NCBI GenBank assembly: GCA_019648995.1
Contig: BLXT01007673.1
Coordinates: 1,255,193-1,297,403 of the forward strand
Length of the DNA: 42,211 bases
Source: Plakobranchus ocellatus
Taxonomy: Eukaryota > Mollusca > Gastropoda > Plakobranchidae
Direction of reading: 5' to 3'
Position 1 is the first letter of the stretch. Each line of letters begins with the position of its first letter. The notes under the pieces were generated by a model. That model was not told the origin of the DNA. It did no database searches and saw only the letters and a program-made list of their open reading frames with translations. Shown one piece after another: positions 1 to 11,400 of the stretch. The translations under genes and the position numbers were made by a program.

Positions 1-18
1 AAGAAGCTGCTGTGTGGA

Positions 19-834
19 ATGGACAACGTGGTGGATTATATTGATGATCTGTTGATTCATACGGAGACATGGGAAGCCCATGTGGAGACACTAAGTGAAC
101 TATTCAGGCGCCTTCAGGAGGCCAACTTTACTGTAAGGCCAGTCAAGTGCTTGCTTGGATCAAGGACTGTTGACTTTTTAGGACACAGTCTAGGCCGAGG
201 TGCAATTGGTCTCCAGGATGAAAATGTCGAGAAGGTTAGGAATGCCCCTAGACCCAAGACGAAGAGAGAGGTTAGGGCATTTTTAGGCCTGGTTGGCTAC
301 TATAAAGAGTTCGTACCGAACTTCGCCGCGGTCTCTGCTCCTCTTTCGGACTTGGTGCGTAAGGGCCAGCCTAACATCGTGAGCTGGGGCGACAGTCAGG
401 AGAGAGCTTGCAACTCGTTGAAAGTTGCGGTGACGTCCAAGCCGGTCCTACAGTTGCCCGATGTTAACAAAAGGTTCGTCCTCAGAGCGGATGCATCTGA
501 TCGCGGATTGGGCGCTGCTCTCATGCAGGAGAATGAGGGTACGCTATTCCCGGTAGCTTACGCTAGCAAAAAATTGACTGATAGAGAGAGAAAGTATTCA
601 GTGACTGAGAGAGAAGCTCTTGCTATTGTATGGGGAGTGAAGAGGTTTTCACTTTGTCTTTACGGAACTGTGTTTACCCTGCAGACAGATCATGGTGCTT
701 TACAGTTTTTGAATACTGTGCTGGTCCTGGAATGGTGAGATGGGCTTTGGCTTTGCAAGTATACAGCTTTGATGTCCAATACATTAGGGGTAGTGAGGAT
801 GTTGGTGCTGATTGCCTTGGTGGAGTTGGGTGGT
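19..834 (+). pseudogene. Gypsy pol remnant: reverse transcriptase C-terminal half and RNase H
   Basis: The stretch encodes the palm/thumb part of a Gypsy reverse transcriptase. Landmarks are YIDDLLIHT, then FLGHSLG, then the FLGLVGYYKEFVPNFA block typical of Gypsy connection regions. An RNase H follows with an RADASDRGLGAAL motif, the YASKKLTDRERKYSVTERE block and the TDHGAL box. In whole elements this region copies the RNA genome into DNA and degrades the RNA strand. The copy is 5'-incomplete because of the window edge and its frame is broken. The neighbouring polypurine tract and LTR show that it belongs to the element ending at 1782. It is a fossil, not an active gene as it stands. Confidence 0.9.
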
Positions 835-1117
835 GTATTGTGATGGGTGTTGCCATGTACATTTGCATTGTTATAGTGGTGGGTAGTGTATGGCTAAACC
901 TTCTTTTGATTTTTCTTTGCTTAGCCAGATGTTAAGCTTGAGACTTTGTAGTTTCTACTTTAAAGGAATTGCTACATGCCATGTTATGAATGTAATGTTA
1001 AATTGATATGATGTAATGCTAACTACAGAAAGTATTCTGTTCTGGCAACGTGTTAGCATAATTTTGTTACTTTGCTAGGAATTTGTTACTTGGTAAAAAT
1101 TCTTAAGAGGGGGCGTG

Positions 1118-1782
1118 TGTAACAAAAACTAGACTTAGTGCTTGCTATTGAACGCAAGTCAACTCGAGAATTCTAGAAAGAACCAATTTAGGGAAGTTAA
1201 TTTATGCAAAGCGAACGAGAATTCATTACGTAAACGAACGTGACTCATGTTCTATTTTTAGTCTAAGGATTTCCCTTATGTCTTTTTAAAGACTGCTTTT
1301 TTGTTATTTTAGGATTAGGATGTAACGTTCTAGATCTACATTTTTGAACATTCTATGCTTGCATCGTGGGATAGGTTTCCAGAAATTTTTAGAGTTTTCT
1401 TTGGAAAAAAAAGTATAAATACTGGGAGAGGATTGGTGAAAGTTTCACTCAGAGTAGGCATAGAGTTCGTAGAGATCACACAGAGATCACATAGAGATCA
1501 CACAGAGTACGCAGAAAGTTCACAGAGATTATAGAGATTGCAGTAAGATCATTGTATAGCGATTACGCATTTTTTAGAGCTAGATCTAGTTTTCTTACCG
1601 ACGGCCTATGTGAATATTGTTTGATTTGATTTCCTGCTGTTGAGTTAAATAAACTCAGTTTTTTACGTTTTCACACAATCTCCAGAGTTCCATTATTTTT
1701 CAGCTAGGTCTGTATAGATCTAAAGAACTCAACGTCCTACATCAGAGGTATTATCAACCTTTTATTTCTGGTGTTTGTGACA
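1118..1782 (+). repeat. 3' LTR of the Gypsy element
   Basis: The LTR begins TGTAAC just after a purine-rich tract and ends TGACA, giving TG...CA ends. The borders were fixed by alignment with the solo copy at 19251-19901. It contains a TATA box (TATAAAT, 1414-1420), a purine-rich leader of tandem (A)CAGAGATCA-like units near 1470-1530, and an AATAAA signal near 1646. U3, R and U5 are therefore all present. Two TTCnnGAA pairs lie in U3 (1171-1178 and 1377-1384). Confidence 0.9.
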
Positions 1783-2181
1783 ATGCTATAATAGCACAAT
1801 GGCCGAGGCAACCCGCCCAGTATGGGCACTGCCCTCATAGAAGGAAATTGCATCCCACTATGAGTAACACTTGCAAAGAAAAATCATGTCCAGACCAAAA
1901 ATCTAATCCAAAAACGACGTAAAGGAAGGGTCTTGCTTTAAAAGCATACCAGTCTCGTCCGGTAGGGAGAGTTATGTGCCACAGGTAACACTTGATCATC
2001 ATCAAGCTACTGCGCGCAAACTGAAAGACAAATTGAATATTGCATATATATATATATTTATGCACATACATACAATACATATAAATACAGATTTATGTGC
2101 ACATACACCTACACATGCATACAATTAAAGTATGTATGTAATGTGAACTATATTATGTAAATTATTATTTGTCTAATCCAT

Positions 2182-2246
<65 letters not shown>

Positions 2247-2444
2247 TCACTGAATAGAACCCTCTCGAATAATTTAATAAGATAAGTTAGTTCTAGTTAA
2301 GCAGCAAGGTAAAGAAACAATTTAAACTTCAACAAAGCAAAGTATTGTATCAGTACATACCAATATGAAATTATAGGAACTAGTCTATCAGGCCTCATGT
2401 GGAGGTCAATTATTGTGTCAAAAAAGAATGGTGTAATCATATGG
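1783..2444. other. Non-coding spacer with a (TC)n microsatellite
   Basis: No gene is seen here. The stretch holds a short (TA)n run near 2046 and an uninterrupted (TC)n tract at 2185-2243. It is probably intron or upstream DNA of the TMEM134 gene, but no earlier TMEM134 exon is visible in it. Confidence 0.6.
2185..2243. repeat. (TC)n microsatellite
   Basis: About 29 uninterrupted TC dinucleotides. Confidence 0.97.
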
Positions 2445-3590
2445 GGAAAGACAATTGTTTATTAATGCTTATCCCTTGTAGTTTTTTAGTGTGAAACCAA
2501 AACGTTTCTCAAGTCAGCTGATAGTGTCAGAGTTTGGTAGGTGATCAATGGTTATAATACTGAAGTATTTGATGTTATGACATTTAAGGTTGAAATTTTT
2601 GGCTACTGTGGTATCTCTGTTATTGTTAACTGTAAAATGATAGTGGTTGAATCTGGCTCTGAGTGTTTGGAAAGTTTATCCTATGTATTTTTAAAACGTT
2701 TTTTACAAGTGATAAGGTAGATTATTTTGTTTGATTTGCATGTAAAGGGATCCTGTGTGATCGTATATGTTTGGCCTTTGGTAGAGGATTTGAAAGATGA
2801 GATTGTATGCAATTCTTACATCTGGAAGAATGACATGGGCTAAAACTGATCTTGTTGGTGTTATGTGTTGATGAATGAACAAGTATGCCTCTAAGGTTCT
2901 TAGTTCTACATAAGGCTGTAACTGGTAGAGAAGGGATGGCTTTTGTTGCATCAATCATATGAGTGGAGAATTGGTAGATATGTCTTAAGAATAGAAGAAA
3001 TATTAGGTAAAGCCAGATTTTAAGTAACAATAAATGGTACTCTTTCATTTTTATTACTATTTAAGTTATTTCTCTTTTGCATAGGCATTTGTTTGGCCCT
3101 GGTGATTGCAGCCTTCATAAATATATGTTTTAGGGTATAGCCGCATGATTTAAAGTGTGTCAAAAGATGACTAAGTCTATGTGTGAGAGCCACCCTCAAC
3201 AGGCAGATCTGGATGAGACAAAAAGCTAGGCTGTAGGGTATATTTCTTTTTGTGTGATATAAGTGACAAGATGACCAGTGCAAATAATTAAAAGTATTAG
3301 TGGGTTTAGAGTTTGAAGTATGCCATCAAACAGACTTATCATTATGTCCTAAAATGGGATATGCAAAGATGATATTGTGGAAAATTTTATAGATGGATGG
3401 AAATTGTTAGCAGGTGTGATGAATGCGTCAAGGTTGGAGCAGCCTTGGGTGAAAATGAGGAAAATGTCATTGATGTATTTAAGCCAAATCTTTGGTTTTG
3501 TAGGTGCAGATGCTAACAAATTTTCCTCAAGCTCTCCCATAAATAAATTGGCATAGCAAGGGGCCATGCTATATGAGATCATTCAAAGTT
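2445..3590 (-). mobile_element. Penelope-like retroelement remnant (RT and GIY-YIG parts)
   Basis: On the minus strand, from high to low coordinates, the translated pieces follow the order of a Penelope-like element. First is an RT block around MAPCYANLFMGELEE with a KYINDIF catalytic region (3580-3440). Then come a block with NIPYSLA...RVPFIVT (3280-3020), a block with RTKNLRGILV and CxxC (2960-2800), and a C-terminal module with KYIG and QTLRARF followed by TTVAKNFN (2690-2540). The last is the GIY-YIG endonuclease signature of the family. It is 5'-truncated near 3590 and carries several frame changes and stops, including Asn for the first catalytic Asp of the RT box. It lies in a probable intron of TMEM134, antisense to the gene. 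Confidence 0.8.
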
Positions 3591-4107
3591 TTAAAACTTT
3601 TTTACTACATATTATCAAGCAAACTTTTAAAACAGGTGGCTGAAATTCTTGGAAAAGAGGATTTTTTGAAGTTCTTAAATCTATAAATGCAACACTTTTG
3701 GAAACAAATCAATTTGTTTAGAACCTGAAGATACACATAAAACTTGTATGTGAATTTCTCATTATGTAAAATGTGGAAAACATACAGAACATAAGGGAAA
3801 ATGTTGGTTGTTCTTGAGTGCAATTAAAGTTCATTTAATATGACAGATATTGTGATCATCATTAACATTTGTTCTAATGTTTCTGTCATTATTGACTATT
3901 TTTCATAAATCATAATTTATATTTTAATTATTTGTTTTCCTCCTGCTTTTTTTTCTTGCTTTTTTTTCTTCCTTTTTTTATTGGAGCACATCTTTGTGTG
4001 GCCATTATGTATTATTTCAATAAAAGTAAATGATATAACCACAACTGTTATCATTTTGAGAATACATATGTGTCTTTTGAGAATTGTGCTTTGAATGTTT
4101 TTCTCAG
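3591..4107. other. AT-rich intronic DNA
   Basis: No coding signal is seen. The stretch becomes T-rich towards the 3' splice site of the exon at 4108, as expected for an intron on the plus strand. Confidence 0.5.
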
Positions 4108-4161
4108 GTTACCACTGTTTAATTTTTGGAGTCATTGGGCTGTTATGTCTGATTCCTGGTG
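4108..4161 (+). CDS. TMEM134: TMEM134, penultimate coding exon (transmembrane segment)
   Basis: This 54-bp exon has a consensus acceptor (T-rich tract ending TTCTCAG) and a consensus donor (GTG then GTAAGT). It enters in phase 1 and reads YHCLIFGVIGLLCLIPG, a hydrophobic segment ending in PG. The last base G joins the GT of the next exon to make Gly. It matches the second transmembrane helix of the TMEM134 family (DUF872-type small membrane proteins of internal membranes), where the helix ends PGxYH. Earlier exons with the cytoplasmic N-terminus and first helix are not seen in the window. The assignment rests on this exon together with the next. Confidence 0.85.
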
Positions 4162-4414
4162 GTAAGTTTGTTGTTGTTGGTTTTTTTTTTTAAGTTATGT
4201 TTTTCTGTCTCAAAATTTTTCCTTTAATCTAAGATACTTATGCACATATTCTTTTCATATGTTTTGTGAACTAACTATGTATCAAAATTTTGCTTGAATG
4301 TAAAGGTTGAATAGAGCTGTAAGTAGTTCACAGTTACCATAAGCCTAAAAAGCCAATCCTAACATATAGTTGAAATCTAAAACTCAACGATAATCAAATA
4401 CCAATAGGTGAAAG

Positions 4415-4679
4415 TAAAGTAGGCCCCTCACCTAGTCCTAGCATTGAGGAACCAGGAGGAGGGTCCTGATTTTTCTCGGCCTATGGCATTATGAGGTAGT
4501 TTGCCATTGCTTTCCTCGCTGCCTTTACTTTCGTCGGGTCCTAAGAGACCTAGCTACCCATTTAGTGCTGGGTGGATACAGAGGAGCAATGAAAATCTGA
4601 CTCGGCCGGGACTGGGAATCAAACCTCAGACCTCTTAATTGGTAGTCAACTACCCTACCAGATGAGCCACGATTCCGCT
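4415..4679 (-). mobile_element. tRNA-derived SINE, family A, copy 1
   Basis: On the minus strand the element starts with a tRNA-like head carrying an A box (TGGCTCATCTGG) and a B box (GGTTTGATTCC). A conserved body follows with GGCAGCGAGGAAAGCAATGG. The body and 3' part match copy 2 at 20095-20330. The copy lies within the intron between the two TMEM134 exons, antisense to the gene. Confidence 0.75.
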
Positions 4680-4888
4680 CTCCAACTGCTTGACCAATAG
4701 GTAAAACATTAAAAAGTACATGGACTTCAAGCATGGAAATAATTAAATACAAATGATATCTTCAGCTTCCAACTTGTAACAAAAACTTTTGAATGGTGGA
4801 GAGGATAACATTGACATTGGCTTAAACCAAGGTTATAATAAATTATTTTGTACAAAACTTCAAAGTGTCTTTATTTTTTCTCTATTAG

Positions 4889-4968
4889 GTTACCATTTTA
4901 TTTACATCTACTGCGCAGCTGTGGGGAGACCTGGTTATGAATTTGAAAATTTGCCAGTGCTAAGGTAA
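4889..4968 (+). CDS. TMEM134: TMEM134, last coding exon
   Basis: After a T-rich acceptor ending CTATTAG the exon reads YHFIYIYCAAVGRPGYEF and then ENLPVLR, followed by TAA at 4966-4968. From memory, vertebrate TMEM134 ends PGVYHVIFIYCAVKG and then a few residues after an LP pair, so the YHxIxIYCAxxGxxGxxFxxLP pattern is diagnostic and the length after LP fits. TMEM134 is a two-pass membrane protein of little-known function. The phase across the 727-bp intron is correct. The stop overlaps a strong donor (AAG then GTAAGG), so some transcripts could splice onward from 4964 instead of stopping. Confidence 0.88.
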
Positions 4969-5607
4969 GGAACTCATCATTGGGCTGTGTTATCCGGAGC
5001 TAAAACTTGGAGACTGCTCATGGTTTTTTAATGTGCAATTAAGGAGGTTATTTCCTTTAGATTAAAGCTTCTTTTAAAAAAGATTGCCAATGAGTATAAA
5101 AATGGCTGTGGTTGTCAGCCCAAATATAAGACAGTATTATTTTTCACCGTTTTGATTGTTTATAGCTTTTTTTTGTGTGTGTGTGTCATATTCAAGCTTT
5201 TTTTTTTTTTCAAGCTTGAAATGCTTGATGAGTACTAATTGTGCCTGTGTGTCATATAAGCTGTGGAGAAAATGGGGCACAAGAAGACATTGAATGTTTA
5301 TGAACTTAATACAATCACAAGGATATCTGTCTTAGATATATGGCAAATGTGATGCAGTTTGTATTGGGCTCTTTGAGATTTGTATGAACCTAATGAACTA
5401 CATTGAAAAAAAGATCAGAGCCCTATCCATTGTATTTTTTTTGTTCTCAGCAAGACTTAAGATGTTTTGAATATTTTTTTTATCTGTGTTAGAACAAGCT
5501 GTTCATTTTCTTTTTTACACTTTGAGCGCATAAGTGTCCCACAAATGAACTGTTTATGAAAAGGGTTTTTGTACATTACTTCATTGTTTATACACCCCAA
5601 AAGATTG
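4969..5607 (+). other. Probable 3' UTR or downstream DNA of TMEM134
   Basis: No further reading frame is convincing. I see no AATAAA soon after the stop; the first clear ones on the plus strand are near 7449 and 7748, so the transcript end is unknown. Confidence 0.4.
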
Positions 5608-5800
5608 GCATATTAGTGGCACAGTGGCTTATCAATGAGCCCTGAGATATGCATGGGCTTTTTGTGGCAGGTTCAGTTCGAGTGCACCACCTATACCTTA
5701 GAGGGCCTGAAAGCCTAGTGTCAGGGCAATATGCCCCAAAAACCACAAAGGCTGAGCTAAACCAGGACATTTTTAGAGGCCTCACTACTCAATAACAAGG
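5608..5800 (+). mobile_element. tRNA-like SINE, family B, copy 1
   Basis: An A box (TGGCACAGTGG, 5617-5627) and a B box (GTTCGAGTGC, 5676-5685) are spaced as in a tRNA gene. They are followed by a GGGCCTGAAAGCC-type core near 5700 that recurs at 34.85 kb and 40.67 kb. The 3' part differs from the other copies. The head does not fold as an intact tRNA gene that I can recognise. Confidence 0.6.
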
Positions 5801-5804
5801 AAAA

Positions 5805-8391
5805 AATGGCCCCCAACAAATGGCATCATGCATTGTTATTTTGGTCGTCATCAAATTCAGGGTGATTTGATCTACAGGAACAGATATTTTGCAGAATTTT
5901 GAGTTGAACCAACCTGATGTTAGACAAAATATGTTTGAGGCTTAATGTGGTAACCTTGTGTGCCAAAATGTGCCAGTCAATTGCCCTGGAAAGTTGCTAT
6001 TTTATTTTCAAAATAACTCCCACCCAATCTATTGATCTATATGAAAAGCCAGCTCTTTGGTAAATGCTCTTATCTTTGTTAATTCAAGTTGTGCATAAAG
6101 GGGTGAGTCAGCAGTATTGTGATTTATTGTACTGCTTGCATTGCAGTAACATTTGCACAAATACATATGCTTATAGGGTAAAGTTGTTTTGTATGTGGAG
6201 CTGCAAGTCGGTGATTCACAAATAGGTTTGATTTCTCTGGTCAGGCAGGATATCATGCAAGAGATGTTATAATTACAAACCTATATATCAATAGAGGCTT
6301 CTTATTTATTTACCTTTCTACCCTTCACAGACGAATTTTGTCATTGAAAAAAATCTCTCATTTTAAAAGATGACTAAGAAAAGTATTTACCGAAACTAAA
6401 TCATTGTCCCTCAGACTAGAGATAATGCTCCCTTTGAATAGTGCTTCTTTGGTCCACTGAAAGGCTGTATCTATTGTGCTCTCTTAAGTCCATATTTCTC
6501 TTTATTTGATCATGATAGAGTGGATCTATTTAGTAAAGTATTGATTCAAACAAAGCAATTAAATTATATTAGTGGCCCTTTAATTTAAATATATGTAACA
6601 TGTCTGCATGTGTGCAGTGTGACATTTTTATAGTTGGACGTGTTAAAAAATAATTAGTTATTTATTTAATTATTATTCCCCACTACTTTTTTTTCTAAAT
6701 AGCAGTGATTGGCACGTTGAAGATAAAAAAAAATTGTCTGTTGTTCAGTTAAATCCTCTTGATTAATGTAATAATCAAATCTGTTCAATTAAGTAGCAGC
6801 AGCAAACCACTGAAGGCCTGACCATTCCAGAAGTTGAGCTTGCAAATTTTTTTTTTTTAAATGACATTGAAAATACAACATATGCCTAATCATTCCAGCA
6901 ATTCAGTTTACTGTTTTTCGTTGGGTTTTTTTTTTTCAAGGACTAAATGTGGAAAAAAATATAACATGGATTGTAAATTGTAATTGTAAAATTAAATTTC
7001 AAAATATTACAAGAAGTTTGATTTTGACTCCAGATATTTAGCTGCTTAATTTGTGTATATATGGAAATTAAAACAAAAAAATACATTCTCTAAAGTTTGT
7101 AGTTCATTTGTTGTTACATATCATCGAGCTCATGTCACATTTGTACATGTCATTTTGTATTGTTTTGAGAAAGCTTAGAAAAACTATTTTTCTCAATAAG
7201 AAGTTTTGACTTCAGCAAACATGGATTTTGCTTTAACATATGAAATTCATTATTTGAACAAACAAATTTATCTGTGTAATAGGTGCGCAAAAACTCAGTT
7301 GTTCTAATGGGTAAAAAATCTTCACACCCTAAAACATGACGTGGGTAATTGTGGAAGGAGGATGACAATGCTGGCTAAAGAAACGAAAAATGCTCATTAT
7401 GTGCTTTATGATTTTGCACCTGTGTTATTACTTTTGATTATGCTGGTAAATAAAATGTCATTAAAATTTGATTTACGAAATTTCTGTTCTGGGTCAATTT
7501 ATGCATTAAACTTGTGGTCTTTTTGGTGTTTTTTATAAACCCCTGATTTACTATTTTTGTACTTCGTAAATATCATTGTTATCATATAATTTACACTAAC
7601 GGTTAGCTGAAGCCTGTGTCTATGTATCATGGTTTTTTTTATACTCTGTATTCTTGAAAAAGAAGTTTTAACTGTAATTTTTAGTAAAGTCACCACTACA
7701 TAATTGAATTGGAATTATCTGAAATTTTTCAGTAGTTAACTTGCTGTAATAAATTGCATATATATATATGCAATTTATATATACATACATTCATACACAT
7801 ATATTTTTTTATATGACATACCTAATTTTATCTTGATGTAGCTTTTTTGTGATTCAAAATGAGGCTTTATTGTATCGCTTCCAGTGTGCAGATATGTATC
7901 ATTTTTTTCCCTCTTAAAAAGTGCTTTCATTCTCTGTTTCCCCTCTTCTATGGGCCCCTTTAAATATAGTCCTTTTTAACTTATCTATCTGGGGTTATTA
8001 TTTATGCCATCCCCTATTCAAAGATATGATTACTAAACATTTCATTAAGAAAGTGTTGAACATTTCTTATCCTAGCTCTGCTACTTGCATTCATGTCTAA
8101 ATTCTCAAAAAATTCTGTTTGTGTTTTTTTAGTTATTAATTAATTATTAATGTTGTAATTTTCCAGCATGCATTAAAAAATTGTAACATTTTTTTCTTTT
8201 ATTCTTCTTTTTTCATTTATACCTTGTACAATGTTTTTAAAAATCCAGTCAACTTTTTTTTCTGTAATTGACCTTTGATTGTATTGTACCTACTTTTTCA
8301 GGGACTTTCAACTTATTATCTTTATAAGATTTTTTATATATCTTCTTCAGTTTTTGTACAAAACTAATTTATATTTATTTTGCTCTTGCAG
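5805..8391. other. AT-rich region without recognised genes
   Basis: The plus strand is T-rich. Short open frames (for example 6029-6256 on the minus strand and 7341-7538 on the plus strand) show no recognisable domain. A (TA/CATA)n run lies near 7757-7803. It could be a long TMEM134 3' UTR, an intron leading to 8392, or intergenic DNA. Confidence 0.4.
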
Positions 8392-8464
8392 CAAGTCTGC
8401 ACTAGGAGGAGAAGATGTGTTCAGTCAGCAGCATTTTTTTTCATGTGTGTATGTAGATATATGA
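8392..8464 (+). CDS. Candidate alternative last exon of TMEM134
   Basis: A strong acceptor (T-rich tract ending GCTCTTGCAG) precedes an open stretch. If it is joined to the donor at 4964, it reads on in phase as SKSALGGEDVFSQQHFF and then SCVYVDI, with a TGA at 8462-8464. The splice junction would replace the final Arg of the short form by Ser. Phase and splice sites are seen; use is inferred. The tail resembles no domain I know, and chance phase agreement is one in three. Confidence 0.3.
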
Positions 8465-11400
8465 TTTTACTGCTCAAATCCTTTCAATAGTCGATTTAAT
8501 TTTTTTTTTTTTTTTTTTTTTTGGCGTTTGAAAGCAGCAAAATGGTACGGTCTCGTGCAATTGATCATTATTGAATAAACAACTTGCCACTTACAGTTTA
8601 TAATTAAACTTTGGGCCAAATGTATGTCAATATGTCATCAGTTTATTTAAACTTTTCTTATTAATGAATGACAAATGAGTTGAAGGGAGAAATTTGTGAA
8701 AACAGCTCGATACCTTTTTGATAAATATTATTGCCATTGCATGCTTCCTCTTTTTTTTTTAAGAATTTTTTTTTTCTTTAATTATACTCATATCAAGTCT
8801 TGAGACCAGTTCAGATGAGTTACAGGTCAGATTTTACAACTGTAAATCATTAACACTATAGTCTAGGACTACTTTTCAGTAATCTTAGCCATATGGACAA
8901 CAGGATCATCCTGTGATAAATTAAATATGAACTAAGAATGAGAGTTTAAACTTTTATATTTAGGAAGTATTTCAAAGGGAAAAAAATTTAACTGCAACGT
9001 ATTTTTCTCAAAACTCAGTACTTACCGTATTGTTCTCAATACGACATTCAGCTTTTAGAACTGCTATAATTACAAATAATGATCGATTCTGTGTTCTAAT
9101 ACATCCTATTTGCCTGTAAGATTTTCTTCCATTTGTTCAATCCTTTCTTATGGGCAAATTTTAAAAAATATCTTTTTACTAATGTTGTATCTAAGATTTT
9201 TGGGCCACTGGTTGTATTATTGATATTTTGGTTGCACAGCACTAAGTTGAAATAATTTTGCTGTCTTGGAATTTTAAAAGGCCTTAGCATTTTTCTCTAC
9301 ATATTTAGCTCTATTTTCAAACTTGGAAAAGAATTATTTAAAATGTAAAGTTTTATCAAACTTACAAAGAACAATGTTCTCATAAATAAAATTTGTATAA
9401 AAGTAAAAAGCTGTTTGAGAAAAAAGCAGGCATTTGACTGAACAAGTTCTAAAATTGAAGGGTGTCAAAGAACTCCACAGGTTGAAATAAGTACGAGTAT
9501 GAATATATAAAACAATTTAAAGCTCTGAATCTCTATTTTCTGCTCGTGACTAATTGCTTCTTTAACTGACTGCAGTTCATAATAAGATTCATTTTCCTTT
9601 TTTTTTATTATCATAGCTGTAGGAATATAAACGATTCTAATAAGGTTAATTGTGTTGGTTTATTTTCTTTTATTTTAAAATATGTTGTCTTCTTTTCATT
9701 GTTTATTCCTTGTGAGCTCACTGAAATCACTTACTAACTTAGTATCCTTTGTCTTTATTAAACTTATTGAATAATTATCTGTATATGTTGTAGATCAAAA
9801 GGTAACAGTAGGATGCCTTACATGATTTTTATTCAAACAAGTTCCAAGAAATATATGTCTTAAGACCAGTCCTAATGGGTTGGTTGTTGCATGCCTAGTT
9901 TTTAAGAAAAGTACGTTCATTGTTTTTTTCTTTCTTCAATTTGTTTTTGTGTTTTCAAAACATCAAATTGGCAGGTCATAGCTATAATTTACAACATATT
10001 TTAAGATGTTTTCAATCTCGGCTCAGAGTGAACTTAGGCTAATTTATTTGCTCAGAGTGAGCATCGTCCCATCCAGTTTTCACCAATGCAAATCTCACAG
10101 AGAGAAGTGTCTGGGGTTTGAAAATGTTCAAAATGCAATTTCCGACTCATTTGGATTAGGCTCAAAACATGTGCACACTTGTATTCTTTGTAACCCTCCN
10201 NNNNNNNNNNNNNNNNNNNNNNNNNNNNNNNNNNNNNNNNNNNNNNNNNNNNNNNNNNNNNNNNNNNNNNNNNNNNNNNNNNNNNNNNNNNNNNNNNNNN
10301 NNNNNNNNNNNNNNNNNNNNNNNNNNNNNNNNNNNNNNNNNNNNNNNNNNNNNNNNNNNNNNNNNNNNNNNNNNNNNNNNNNNNNNNNNNNNNNNNNNNN
10401 NNNNNNNNNNNNNNNNNNNNNNNNNNNNNNNNNNNNNNNNNNNNNNNNNNGGGGGGGGAGGGTACTTTATCTTTTTATTAAAGGTTCATATTATTCTTTT
10501 TCCAATTTGTAGATCAGTCTATCATTGCTGTAGCTTAAAACTGCTTTGAATTTGTTGATTATCACAAATTTTTTTTTATGATTTGTGTAGCTCTACTTAT
10601 TTATTAAATCTTTTCAATGCATGGTTTGATACAGTTTTTTCGTGTGTTTGATAATCTGTTGTAAATTATGAGCTTTGTCATATTATGGTATTTACTGGCC
10701 ATTATGATTTAATTCTTTTTTGGGGGGAAGTGGTTATCATTTTTATTGATTAGGTCTATATGCCACTTTCGTTTTTTACACGTCAGCTTTTTGGCAAATA
10801 AAGTGCTTTCAGTTTGGACATTATTGTATTGCTAATAAATGAATATTTGCAGTTGCTTACGTAATACTGGGCAAAGTATAGGGAGTGTGACACAGTTTTT
10901 GTATGAGCTACCTCAAGTCAGTTTCGCCTCAAGTATAATTCCAACCTAAAATGTAAATTGTGTATTGCTTTATGTAATGATTGTTAAGGATCTTTATTAT
11001 CCTGACAGTAAGCATCAAAGCACATTTAAACTTAACTGAGATGAGCTAAGTACAATATTCATGATTAGGGAATTTTTGCAAAAAGATTATCCTCTACTTA
11101 CCATGATTGTGATGTGCATTTTACTTAAGGCTCTTCTTACTTTTTCCAAATATCACTTCTTTTAACATGTTACCAGGTCTAAAATAGTCATGCCAGTTTT
11201 TTTTTTCTTTTATTAATTTTAATTTGAGTCTTTTCCTTTTGATTCATATTTAAAATACATCTCAAGATACTCTCAGTTTTGCTTATTTTAGAGGTGGTGT
11301 TGCACATTGGTCTCTTTGTTAATGTTAATAAAGGAAAGAGATCTGGAGATATCTTGCATATAACCAGAATAGGGTATTATTTGCATGTAGAAAGAAACTA

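Larger units (their letters stand above)
1..1782 (+). mobile_element. Gypsy-type LTR retrotransposon, 3' part (broken)
   Basis: This is the 3' portion of a Ty3/Gypsy element; its 5' part lies outside the window. Visible parts in order are the end of the reverse transcriptase with the YIDD catalytic box, an RNase H domain, a polypurine tract (about 1105-1113) and a 3' LTR. No integrase domain is seen between RNase H and the LTR. The element is a fossil with about one visible break in its reading frame. It differs from the related solo LTR at 19251-19901 by a few percent by eye, so it is fairly young but not fresh. Gypsy is certain from the domains; the clade is inferred. Confidence 0.9.

Noticed and set aside
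1835-2080. 81-codon minus-strand frame
   Set aside because: No domain and no coding context; it includes a (TA)n run.
4415-4679. A functional tRNA gene at the SINE head
   Set aside because: The cloverleaf is decayed and the A/B boxes continue into a dispersed body, so it is a SINE.
10006-10549. Long open frames across the N gap
   Set aside because: Most of their length is undetermined bases.
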